64,000 bases of DNA from Parasitella parasitica. Lineage: Eukaryota > Mucoromycota > Mucoromycetes > Mucorales > Mucoraceae. The DNA lies in the NCBI GenBank assembly GCA_025201805.1, contig MU619252.1:67855-131854 (forward strand), read 5' to 3'. The position numbers and the translations under genes are program-made. Positions 33,463-43,786 of the stretch are shown here, piece by piece (within the stretch, counting starts at the first letter, position 1; each line of letters begins with the position of its first letter). The notes below the pieces were generated by a model, which saw nothing but the letters and a program-made list of their open reading frames with translations, ran no database searches and was not told the DNA's origin.

Positions 33463-33807
33463 ATGACAAGTAGAAAAGTTGCATTAACTTTATTTTCCTC
33501 AAGCACATGCTCGTTATGTACAACAGCACGAGAATCAATTTTAAAAGTACAGCAAAAGGTATTATGTAATTGCTTGAAATCATGCATCAAGAACTCATTT
33601 CATTGTCTCTAGATTCCTTTTGGTTTAAAAGTGCTAGATATACACAAAGAAGAATGCCCAAAGGAATTCCGTGATAAATACATCTTTGATGTGCCTGTTC
33701 TTCACATGAACGGACAGTTCTTAATGCAACATCGAGTTCCTGAAGAGTCATTGATAGAAGCCATTAAATTGTTTGAATCTACAGGAAGGATCGATCCTAA
33801 ATATTAG
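33463..33807 (+). CDS. Glutaredoxin-like small protein (DUF836 family)
   Basis: Two short exons (33463-33558, 33613-33807; 54-nt intron) give 96 residues. The thioredoxin-fold start is K-V-A-L-T-L-F-S-S-S-T-C-S-L-C, so the redox pair is a C-S-L-C motif. Next come V-L-D-I and a cis-Pro segment F-D-V-P-V-L-H, then a C-terminal helix. This matches the YDR286C/DUF836 glutaredoxin-like group, of unclear function. There is no obvious presequence. Length is normal for the family. Confidence 0.85.
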
Positions 33808-34134
33808 AACAGGTATCCCCTTTTATATAATTTTAGGGAGACGTAAAGAGCAGAAATCATAAGGAGAATAAGTTGAACCGATTAAACCCATTCAACCGAA
33901 AACAACATTTATTAAGTGCGTGTGTCTTGTGTGTATCTTGTGCGTAATTTGTGTGTTTATATGCGTATATCGAAGTGTAAAAGGTGGGAGATGTGTGTAT
34001 TCAATCTGCATTTTATAATAACCAGTCAGTCAATCAACAAATGAAAGTATTAAGATAAAGCTGCGATAGTAGTAGTAATTGTAGTGATAGTAGTGGAAAT
34101 AGAGACAAATGCATGCTTATTTTGAATATGCAAA

Positions 34135-34433
34135 TTACATGATTGTGCAGCAGCCTCTGCTATTTGAAGGTGCAAATGGATCATCTTTTTTGTCAATAGG
34201 TCCCCAAACTGAAGGAACTAATGGATCTTTAGTTTCATTGCAATATGATATCAATCTATACAGAGATGAACGAGAATTAGAGCTTGCACTAATCTTTGTA
34301 TCGATTGATTTTACCTTGTCGAAGCCTCTGATACCGTAACCCTTGGAATGTCCAACTGGGCCTTTAGGGTTTTGTTGTATTCCAGTAGTCGAGCAAGCTT
34401 AGCCTCAGATATATTTGGCGATCTTCGCGGCAT
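34135..34433 (-). CDS. Heterotrimeric G-protein gamma subunit
   Basis: Two exons on the minus strand (34433-34315, 34255-34135) give 79 residues. The coil I-S-E-A-K-L-A-R-L-L-E-Y-N and Q-L-D-I-P-R-V-T-V-S-E-A-S match fungal G-gamma (STE18/GPG1 group), and the second exon continues D-P-L-V-P-S-V-W-G. The C-terminus is C-C-T-I-M: a CaaX box for prenylation, preceded by a Cys for likely palmitoylation. It should pair with a G-beta in pheromone or nutrient signalling at the plasma membrane. The reading frame is open upstream but lacks an ATG before 34433. Confidence 0.93.
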
Positions 34434-34591
34434 ACTATTAGATATAATACAAATTGGGAGGAGGGGAAAAGAAGAAAGTGTAAAGAAGAGAGGAAAAGGC
34501 AAATATTGAAGCTTTTAATGTAGGGAAAAAGTTGCGTATTGTCACATCTCCGATGTAAGATTTGGTGCTACATTGTTGCAATTGTACTTTT

Positions 34592-35479
34592 TCAATTGAA
34601 TAAGGATTGGTAAAAATCATCACTTTTCATCACTACTCCATATAAATCTTGCATATTTTTCTCCATCGTAATATACTGATCTAGGTTTGATTGTTCTTTT
34701 TTTAAAATAGCAGAATATGGGGGTGTTGGAGCAATATATTCACCATTTTTATCCAACTATTATAACAGTCCAAGACATTACTTGATACAGCATTTCGTTG
34801 CATATATTAGGCACGTACCATATGGCTCCTGTCAGATGAAAAGTAATCCAAGTATGTTTTTGCTGGGATGAATCGAAATGAATGCTTAAACTCATCCTTT
34901 ACTAGCAAGTTTGGTTTGAATGTTTCCAATGCATAAAAATCTGCAGGGCTTGGAAACGGTAATAAACTATCGAAATCATAGATCAAACTTTCACTAAAAA
35001 CTTACTGATTAGCTTTGTTATTTATGAGTCTGGCCACATGAATCTACCTGTCTTGTTTCAAGTATAATACAACATGATAATCCTAATGATGTATTTTTAA
35101 TTTATACGATTCAAGCAATATTATCACGATTATCTATTACCCAAAGGACAACATGCTCGTCACCCCTTCCTGCTTTTTGTTGCCATAGTGGAACCTGTAC
35201 GTTACTTTAGACTAAGCTTTTCCCCTTGCATTAGGAACTTACTGATCTATTATTGTTGCTTATAAATATCACTGAAAAATCATCCAACAGTTCAGGTTTT
35301 TTTTTCGTTATCTCAAGACAGAGCATGTAGATGTTTTCCTCGCAATAGCAAGATGTATATTCAAGCGTGTTTTTATTGAATTTCAAAACATCCAATCCAA
35401 GAATCAGCTCTTCTGCTTTATCATTAAAGTGTTGATCATCATCCTTATACATATTTTGAGTTTTTATGAGAAAAGACAT
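34592..35479 (-). CDS. NTAQ1: Protein N-terminal glutamine amidohydrolase
   Basis: Five exons on the minus strand: 35479-35243, 35194-35141, 35082-35048, then one starting about 35000, and a last exon ending 34592; about 230 residues. The catalytic triad of human NTAQ1 is visible: Cys in Y-T-S-C-Y-C-E-E-N, His in D-Y-H-V-V-L-Y (formed by splicing W to D-Y-H) and Asp in Y-D-F-D-S-L-L-P-F-P. S-D-R-S-H-M and P-P-Y complete the family pattern. The enzyme deamidates N-terminal Gln to Glu, feeding the Arg/N-degron pathway. Budding yeast uses the unrelated Nta1, so this is a retained metazoan/plant-like branch. It lies 158 bp upstream of, and in line with, the G-gamma gene. Confidence 0.93.
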
Positions 35480-35933
35480 CAGGATTGAGTGAGCAGTTTT
35501 TTATTCATGGCACACTTGCGCAGATGACCGTCACCATGTCATTGATACTGTAACCACCTTGTATGTGGTACCGTATGTGTTCTTTACATAATGTAATTTT
35601 CGTTACGAGTTTTCAGAGTAATTGGGAATTATATGGGCAGGTAGAACTGCTCAAGGAGCTTCAACAGCAATAATGCTCATATTTACAAAGTAGCTACAAT
35701 TGAGTCTGACAAACAAAGATTTATCAGACTTAAGTGATATATAATCAGAGTAAAATGTACCGTTTTATTAGCGAACTGTATTTGACTATTTATACTGTTT
35801 GCTTTAAGGTTGAGATATATGATTGTTAATTTTAAATTATAAAGTGCGAACCATTCTAATGTTTATGTGGGCAAAGCTACATAGTTTTAACAAGCATATA
35901 TGTTTAGTAACAGTCATAATAGTAATTCCTGTT

Positions 35934-36131
35934 GTGCCAGTGTCAAAAAGCGCAGCTAAATGTTGTGTAAATGTTATATGAAAGAAGTGATCAAAAATTT
36001 TTCTGAATAAATCTGAATAAATCCAGATACAAAACTGAAGACTTTTATTGACATAAGATATGATCTCTATTTATACCAAAATATATCCCAATCAATGTTT
36101 ATCCACATAACTTCTGATGTTTGACAAGAAA
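35934..36131 (+). repeat. About 190-bp repeat with hAT-like terminal motif, copy 2
   Basis: It begins GTGCCAGTGTCAAAAAGCGC and ends near GATGTTTGACAAGAAATG. It aligns along its whole length with 1796-1987, with a small insertion that duplicates CTGAATAAAT. Here it is not attached to the 1.1-kb repeat, which begins 1.5 kb further on. Confidence 0.65.
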
Positions 36132-36340
36132 TGTTGAACTGCCATAATTATAGACAAGAGATCATGGCAATGTACTTCAATTGAAGATTGAAGATTGCCC
36201 AATGATGTGATGTGATACGCTTGTGTAAATTGGAGAATAAAGTCTCTGTTTCAAATCAAGAAGGTTATTCCTGTAAGTAATGCTGATCTGAGCACCAGGA
36301 TAAAGGTTAAGGCACTGTCAGATCAAAGACGAGTAGCCCT

Positions 36341-36552
36341 TGTTGTATAAATTTACATCGTACCCTGTCAAGTAGATTGTCACTGTGAATTAGTCTTGTC
36401 ACTGTGAATTAGTCTTGTCAATTAGTAATCCAAATAAGTCATCATAAATTTATGTAGCTGTAAAAAGTATAAATAGCAGATGCAATTTCGATCTTTAATA
36501 AAGTATCTTTAAGTTTTTGTATCTCGTTGACCTTTGGTTTTAATATCCAACA
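36341..36552 (+). repeat. Candidate LTR of a retrotransposon
   Basis: The 212-bp unit starts TGTTG and ends CAACA, the inverted TG..CA termini expected of an LTR. It has a TATAAATAG box at about 36469, an AATAAA signal at about 36498, and an internal two-copy repeat of TTGTCACTGTGAATTAGTC. No target-site duplication is seen and no second LTR was found in the window. The sequence directly after it can be read as a short Lys-rich coding remnant (A-N-K-K-K-A-K). Confidence 0.5.
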
Positions 36553-37193
36553 AGGCAAACAAAAAGAAGGCAAAACATCTAAATTCCATCGCGTCCTCTT
36601 CTTCGTGCCCTCCTTCAATCACTGAAGAGGATAAAACTCGGGCAAGGCGTCATAAATATTATTTTTGAATGCAAATTACATCTGAGACATCTTCAATTAG
36701 TATGTTGGCGAAGATAATATAACAGTGAATTATCGGTTGGAACGATAATTAAGCGGGAGGCAATGAGAAAAAATATCAATTACAAGGATTTAACGCCTTC
36801 TGAGATAGCACTTGTTGAGTAAATTTGGACAATAACTTTAATCCTAAAAAAATACTTACTTTTTTTTAAGATGTGGCCTTAATTGCATATTAGATTTAAC
36901 GAGTGGAAGTTTAACCAATCAACATCTGTTATTCTCAAACGAGGACTGGAATCAAATTAAAGCATTCCAGGTCGAAAGAAAACTTCTCGTAAGAATTTCT
37001 TGAGACCATCAGAACAAAATTATGCTAGAATCTTCTTGAAGTTTTATTTAATTTAGCGAATTCAGATATTTAAAGACAATGAAAAACTTTACATTTGCTA
37101 TTAATCTTCTTTTTCGCTCGGTCAGTACCAGCTTCTTTTAGATTCACAATCTCCCTTATACTTCCATATACTTCACGCTTTTGTCACATTTTC

Positions 37194-37533
37194 ATGCCTG
37201 CCGTACAAGAACAATTACACAGACTGCAGCAACAGCTGGCTGCTCTTCTCTAAACAAATCAATAGTGCTCCACACTTGCAGTTGGCGGATGATACTGCCC
37301 ACATTATGCCTCTTCATTCTTTTGGTGCGCTTCCTTCTTATGACTGGACTCTCTCTGAACAACTTATTACATTGATGCAACTAAATGTCCCTTTGGATAC
37401 ATCCCAACCTCTTCAAAACAAGGAGTTTGTAACGATTATGGACACTTGCCCTCCCATGGCCCATCTTACCTACAAGGCTCCAGCGACGGTTCCCATGACT
37501 GAACGCTTAATGATTAAAAGATCAACGATGTGA
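37194..37533 (+). pseudogene. Degenerate retrotransposon Gag-like fragment
   Basis: The frame opens M-P-A-V-Q-E-Q-L-H-R-L-Q-Q-Q-L and then needs a +1 frameshift to continue as L-F-S-K-Q-I-N-S-A-P-H and on to Y-D-W-T-L-S-E-Q-L and A-P-A-T-V-P-M-T-E-R. The layout (coiled N-terminus, then Y-x-A-P-A-T-x-P-x-x-E-R) resembles Gag-like proteins of DIRS-type elements common in Mucorales, from memory of the family and not confirmed. It is broken and ends at a stop near 37531. Confidence 0.4.
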
Positions 37534-37666
37534 AGATAAATCTCTTCGCTCATTAAATATTCTTACACATTCTTTTTACTCTGGATTAGCATAATAAAAT
37601 TTCCCATTTTGTTCTGACGGTTTCAAGAAATTCTTACGAGAAGTCTCTTTCGACCTAGAATGAATC

Positions 37667-38759
37667 ATTTTCATAATCAAAAGTGCCCTGAAAACACCAG
37701 AAATAGTATCCTTTGGGGAAAAACTATATTATATATGATTTTGGTGCAATTTGAGCATGATTTTTTTTTCGATGTAAAATGACGGATTTTTTCGATTTTT
37801 TCCTTGTATCCACGCATCCAAAATCATTGATTATGCATTATCCTCGATTTTGACCTCAAAAATGCAACTTTTTACTATGACATATATTGGAGGAAAATGA
37901 TCGTAAAAGACCATTCCTTGATCTGAAAGACTGGAAATGCGCTTTGATTAAGCAAAATATTGACTTTTCCCTCTTGATCTGTTTTGAGTTTTTCTCAACA
38001 TAATTCCTTCCATAAGCATACGAGAATTATGAAATAACACCATTATGTAGAGCGTCCAAAAATACAGCTATTATCATAGACTGACAGCCGTGGTATGCAT
38101 AGTATCAGAGGATGATATCTTGCCCTAAAGAAGTAATTTTGTTTTCTAATTGTACAAATGGAGTTTTTGAAAGAATTGTTCCTTCCTGATTTTGGACGCG
38201 TTTAATCTCCGCTATAAAAGAAAAATGGTGTTTTTTTTAACGAAAGCATTAGCTTTGAGAAGCCATAGCGTACCCAATTCAAAAGAAAAACAATTAAAAT
38301 TTTGTGTATATAAATGATGTACTTCTTGGCTTTTTGATGGTAGTGTTTACATGTCCGCACATGGCCTGACGATCTCACGCTCCGATTTTGAAATATACTT
38401 TTTCGAAAAAAAAGTCAAAAAAGTCTTTACCTTCATCTGATGTCAACTTTAAAGGTACAAAAACTTGCTCTAAGCTATGCAAATATGTAATCAAAAAACG
38501 CCTTATCGTCTAATGAATTATTTTGCATTACTTTTTTTGTGTGTCTGAAATCACTAAACATTGTTTTCTTACAGTTTTTGTCTTTTTTCTGACAACAACA
38601 CACTGAAAAAAAAAAAAAAAATCAGGCGCCTAAAATATACGCTAGCTTTACAATGACATAAACTTTTGAACCATTCCAATATTATGAAAAAGGTGGCACA
38701 GGTTTAACTAGCTGTTCTACTTTGCAACAGGATATACAGAACCCAGCTTCGTACTTGTC
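37667..38759 (-). repeat. 1.1-kb dispersed repeat, copy 2
   Basis: Direct repeat of 700-1793. It shares two in-frame stops of the minus-strand reading (for example the TGA before Y-Y-A-Y-H-G-C) and has its own extra indels, such as a poly-A expansion near 38606-38620. The flanking sequences are unrelated on both sides, which fixes the unit ends to within a few bases. Confidence 0.75.
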
Positions 38760-39734
38760 TGACAAGACCTTCTACAGTAGAAGACGCCAGATCAACTGAA
38801 GGTGTAAGAAAGTGCCAGAGAAGAGGAGACAAACTGCCATCAGGATTAACACCATTTCATAAAAACTCATCGGATCTGTATAGAAATTTATGAAGTCCCG
38901 AAGACATAAATGTGTTTATCTTCAACCTTGCTCTCCGTTCCTGAATCCAATTAAAGGTTTTTGATCCAAAGTCAACAGACACACTTACACCCAGAATCAC
39001 AGATGTTTGTCAATCGACAACCGTAAATTTATTTAAAGACTACCTTGAACTTGATGATATAATTTAGATAGCTTATTTCTCAAAATATCATCTTTGTATT
39101 TTCACTATGAACGAAACAAAGCAATTATTCTTTTTCTCTAAATATGGAAATCCCCACTTGAAAATCTTCTTAGAGAAACATATCTCTTCTCTCAAAAACT
39201 TAGCTTTTATCAGAAATAAAAAGTCGGTTACCAAAAACCCTAATATATATTACCACAACCACCATGATCTTTATCATTTACTTGAACTTTTTTTCAGCAA
39301 CTGCAAAATGACAGTGTCATATTTGACTATTATTTTACTTGTAGCTTTGAACAAATCAACAAAAATCGACTATCTAGAAGAAGTGTTTGTTCTTGTTTTT
39401 AGACTTGTAGGTTTTCGAAAATGACCAAGTTAAAATGAAGGCAATGCATTTAATGCGAATCAAAAGCGAATCTGAGCGCTTCTTTTTTTTTTCTTTTCTA
39501 CACATTCGATGAAATAATCCAACATAGCAGATGAACACATTCGTTTTATCATTAAATTTATCTCATAAAAAAAAAAAAGTTGTCTTGTGCCTGTAGACTT
39601 ATCTTCAGCCTCACAACTGAGCTGACCTACATTCACTTGTGTTTCGGCTGGTACAACTTGAAACAAACTCCGTGATCATAAAGAGCAACAGCGATGCTTG
39701 TACCGTACTTCGCGTTTCTCCATCTTTTTTAGTC

Positions 39735-42700
39735 ATGTTTGAAAAGTCTCTAACTGACCTCATACGAGGCATCAGAGCTAACAAAAAGAACGAGCAAAAA
39801 TACATTGCTGTTTGTTTACAAGAAATCCGAAATGAAGTCAAATCCAACGATTTAGATATTAAAGCTACTGCAGTTGCAAAATTGACCTACGTAAGCCAAA
39901 AGAACAGTTAACTAATTGCGTGGTCTAACACATAAACCAGCTGCAAATGCTTGGATACGACATGTCCTGGGCTTCTTTTTATATGGTTGAAGTTATGTCG
40001 AGCCCCAAGTTTTTACACAAACGCACAGGCTATTTAGCAGCTACTTTATCTTTCCAACAAGACACTGATGTGCTCATGTTAACCACCAACCTTATCAAAA
40101 AGGACTTGGCCTCTTCTGCGCCTGTAGATATTGGAGTAGCTCTCAATGGTCTATCACAAATAGTAACACCCGACTTGGCAAGAGATCTCTCACCAGATTT
40201 AGTCAGTATGTTGAACCATTCGAGACCTTATATTCGCAAGAAGGTTGTCTTGGTACTGTATAAAGTCTTCTTAAAATATCCAGAAGCACTTCGTATAAGT
40301 TTCCCTCGTTTGAAAGAGAAATTAGAAGATCCTGATCCATGTAAGTTTGACTTTGAACGGACGAAAGCAAACCAAAAGACTCACTTGTGATTTTTTTTTT
40401 TTTTTTTTTTTTTTTAGCTGTTGTTTTTTTTGTTATCAGTGTTATTTGCGAGTTAGCTCGAAAGAACCCCAAAAATTACTTGTCAATTGCACCACAATTG
40501 TTTAAGCTCTTGACTTCATCGTCCAATAACTGGATGTTGATCAAAATTATCAAATTATTCGCATGCTTGACACCACTAGAACCTCGATTAATTAAAAAAC
40601 TGCTACCACCGCTCACTTCCTTGATCCAAACAACTCCTGCCATGTCTTTGTTATACGAATGTATCTTTACCGTAATTACAGGTGGATTCCTCGAGGCTGC
40701 TGGTGATTCAGGTCATGCTTTGGCTGCAACTTGTACAAATAAACTGAGAAAGTTTCTGGAAGATCCTGATCAAAATCGTGAGCTACTGCAATTTGTATTG
40801 AAGGGGTATGATTTACTGACTCGTTTTTGTATAGTGAAATATGTCGGTTTACTTGCCATGAGCAAACTGTTGATAACACATCCTCGATTGGTAGCAGAGC
40901 ATAAAGATTTGATATTGGAATGCATTGATGATGAAGATATCAGTATTCGTTTACGTGCACTGGACCTTGTTGTTGGTATGGTACATCGTAAAAATATTGT
41001 GGATATTGTCAAGCGTTTGATTACACACATCATACCAGAACAAACCGAGCAATCGTTGCATGACCCTTCTACTATTTTCGATCCTGTCTACCGAACTGAT
41101 ATCATACATCGAATCATCTTCATGTGCTCTCAAAACCACTATCACCATTTGAATGATTTTGAGTGGTATATCAGTGTTTTAGTGGGTATAACCTACAAGG
41201 CTGGTGTAAATGTGGGCGATGTACTCACCAATCAACTTATGGATGTCAGCGTGCGTGTAAAGAGTGTCCGTGAGTACGCAGTGAAGCAAATGTACCATCT
41301 TTTACAAGACAAGAAGTTTTTGGAAACAGCTAAAAGACGTGATTCCAATATCGAAGTATTATCAGCAGCAGCCTGGATTTGTGGTGAATACTGTAATTAT
41401 CTGGAAGATATCCCTACCACATTGGAATGCTTGCTGGCACCTCAAGCAGTTTATCTACCCATTAAAGTACAGACTATATACGTTCACAGCGTCATCAAGA
41501 TATTTGCTTTCTGGGCTAGCCAGCTTAAATCTCAATGGAGTACTGAACTGCAGCATGAGTTTGTCAAAGTAACTCAAGTCATGTGCGATAAAATGGACAT
41601 GTTTACACACAGCATCGACCTTGAAGTGCAGGAGAGAGCTTATGATGTCAAGTCTTTATTCAACATTATATTGGATGCTGTTAATGCACAGAATGGCGTG
41701 CCTGCTGTGTTGGAGGGTCTTCCTGAACTGTTTTTCATGTATGAGCTGAATCCAGTTGCACCTAAAGCTCAATCCAAGGTCCCTATTCCTGAGGGTTTGG
41801 ATTTGGATGCCTGGATCAACGATCCTTTGCCTGACTTGATGTTAGATCTAGATTCTGATGATTCAAAGGAATCTAATCAGCCGTCTTACCAACGTAAAAA
41901 GAAAAAGAAGCACAGTAAAAATATCAGTGATGATGAAGACACAAAAGAAAGACGCCGTGCAGCAAGAAAAGAAGCTCGTAAAAATGATCCTTTCTACATC
42001 CCTAGTAATGGAAAGAAGCTTGATGATTTCGACGGCGAGATTGATAGCATCCCTATTGTTGAACTGCGTTTGGATGATATCAAGAAACCAAAAAAAACCA
42101 AGCGAGTCAAGAAGCCTGTCCAACAGCCTATTTATGCGGAAGAAGAGATGCCAGAAAACGCAGCCATGTCTGATGAGGAAAAACCAGCAAAGAAAGGGGC
42201 TGTTTATACCAAAAAATCGACAAGGGACATCTTTGAAAGCACAGAGGACTCGGGTTTAAATAACGTTGATTTATCAACGCCATTAGGCGAAGATGAGAAA
42301 TTCGAGCAACCCAAAACCTATCTGAGCCCTGAAGAAGTACGTATCAAAGAAGAGGCCCGTTATAGAGCAGAACGTAAAGAGTTGAGAGCACTTCAGGTAC
42401 TTGTTAAGATGATGACACATACATGACATTTAATACTTGAATTTGTAGAAGAAAAACAAGGAACTACAAGAGTCTAGTAAAAAGACTAAATCCAAGAGAA
42501 ATGAAAAGCAACCCGCATCAGCTACTACCGAAAAAAAAAAGAAAAAGAAAAAGAGCATTTCATTATCCAAAAAAGCCAAGGTGAGTACAAGTCGGTGTTG
42601 AGAAAATAGCTTATTGATTGATGCTTGTGCCAGAATACTGCTCACAATGATGAGTTGGTGCCTGAAGAATCGGATATTAACGTGGACGATATCAAAGATA

Positions 42701-43598
42701 CTGTAAACGAAAAGCAAGAGCCAACACTTGAAATCTTTAGTAACGATCAAGTGTCATTGGTGAGTCTTAGCAAGGAATATTGAATAGCCATGGATACTTA
42801 CCCTGCTTGATAAGATGGGATTATTGCAATTAGATGCAGCTAAAGAGATTCCTACAGTGGATATACATTTCACCATCCAAAACAACGGGCAAGCTATGCT
42901 CCCTAACTTCCACATGGAATTTGCGCAATCTTTTGATTTAAAGTGCATTTCAAATGAGGATTCAAGTGTTGCTTCAGCTACCGAACATTTTGAGCTCCAA
43001 GCCAATGAAAAAGTCAAGTGCGTAGCACATTTCCAAGTAGAGGGAAATCCTCGACGTGGTCTCTGTCTTCGTGGTGATTTGTTTTATGATGTTGAGGTAA
43101 GCTTGATCATTTGATTATAGCATAAGCTTTAATGAAATTAAAATTTGTATTACATGTACACTACAGGGTTCATCTACTATCAATCAACATGCTATCGAAA
43201 TACCTATTCCTGTTAGTCTGTTTCTGATGGAAGCACCAATGGATCCTACTGCATTTGCCACGTTGTTAGCAGAGCATGGGAACGAGTTTGCGTATCATAG
43301 CAACGTAAAAGTACAAGTTGCTTTGCAAGAGCAATCATCGATCCAGCAAACAATCATAAACGCATTTGAAGTTGTTACCAGTAACAGTGGGTTGATGGTG
43401 GTTGAAGTCATTGCAGGTGCAGCGTCTTTGTACGGGAAAAGCATCATTCAAGGGAACCAAGTTGCTGGTCTGCTCAAATGCGATTTGGATATGGAAAACA
43501 AAGTTGCCACATTGACTATTGACTTGAAGAGCACCGACGATGACCTATTAGACGGTATAGTTCATCAGTTGGAGTCCATTCAAAACAGCTTGAAATAG
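39735..43598 (+). CDS. APL5: AP-3 complex delta subunit
   Basis: About nine exons encode roughly 1,150 residues. The start M-F-E-K-S-L-T-D-L-I-R-G-I-R and the adaptin repeats (Q-M-L-G-Y-D-M-S-W-A, I-C-E-L-A-R-K-N-P-K-N-Y-L, L-K-Y-V-G-L-L-A) are diagnostic for delta-adaptin. A 57-nt intron at about 40781-40837 keeps the frame open, but splicing restores N-L-K-Y-V-G. A Lys/Asp/Glu-rich hinge (two KKKKK clusters) leads to a C-terminal appendage-like region. AP-3 sorts cargo such as the vacuolar SNARE Vam3 and alkaline phosphatase from the Golgi to the vacuole. An intron at about 40341-40418 has a T27 polypyrimidine tract. Confidence 0.94.
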
Positions 43599-43719
43599 AC
43601 ATGTATGTTTACCGCTTGGTCTGAAAAGGAGCATAATGTTTTGATCATCGAAAATCAATAGTATTACATCGAATTAGCAAGTTTTTAAATATAAATTTTC
43701 TTTCTTTGTTCTTTTTTTT

Positions 43720-43721
<2 letters not shown>

Positions 43722-43780
<59 letters not shown>
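43722..43780. repeat. 59-nt uninterrupted poly-T tract
   Basis: A pure T run of 59 nt ends four bases before the purple acid phosphatase ATG. Its true length is likely to be inaccurate in the assembly. It would form the 5' UTR or the core promoter as an extreme poly(dT) element. Confidence 0.85.

Positions 43781-43784
<4 letters not shown>

Positions 43785-43786
<2 letters not shown>

Larger units (their letters stand above)
35480..39734. other. Repeat-rich, gene-free block (mobile-element graveyard)
   Basis: No intact host gene was found over 4.2 kb. The block contains the second 190-bp repeat (35934-36131), an LTR-like unit (36341-36552), a Gag-like coding fragment with a frameshift (37194-37533), copy 2 of the 1.1-kb repeat (37667-38759), and assorted short frames. 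It separates NTAQ1 from the AP-3 delta gene. Confidence 0.7.

Noticed and set aside
39107-39424. 105-codon plus-strand frame upstream of AP-3 delta
   Set aside because: AT-driven composition (Asn, Lys, Phe, Leu), no motif and no splice partners; it lies in the repeat-rich block.
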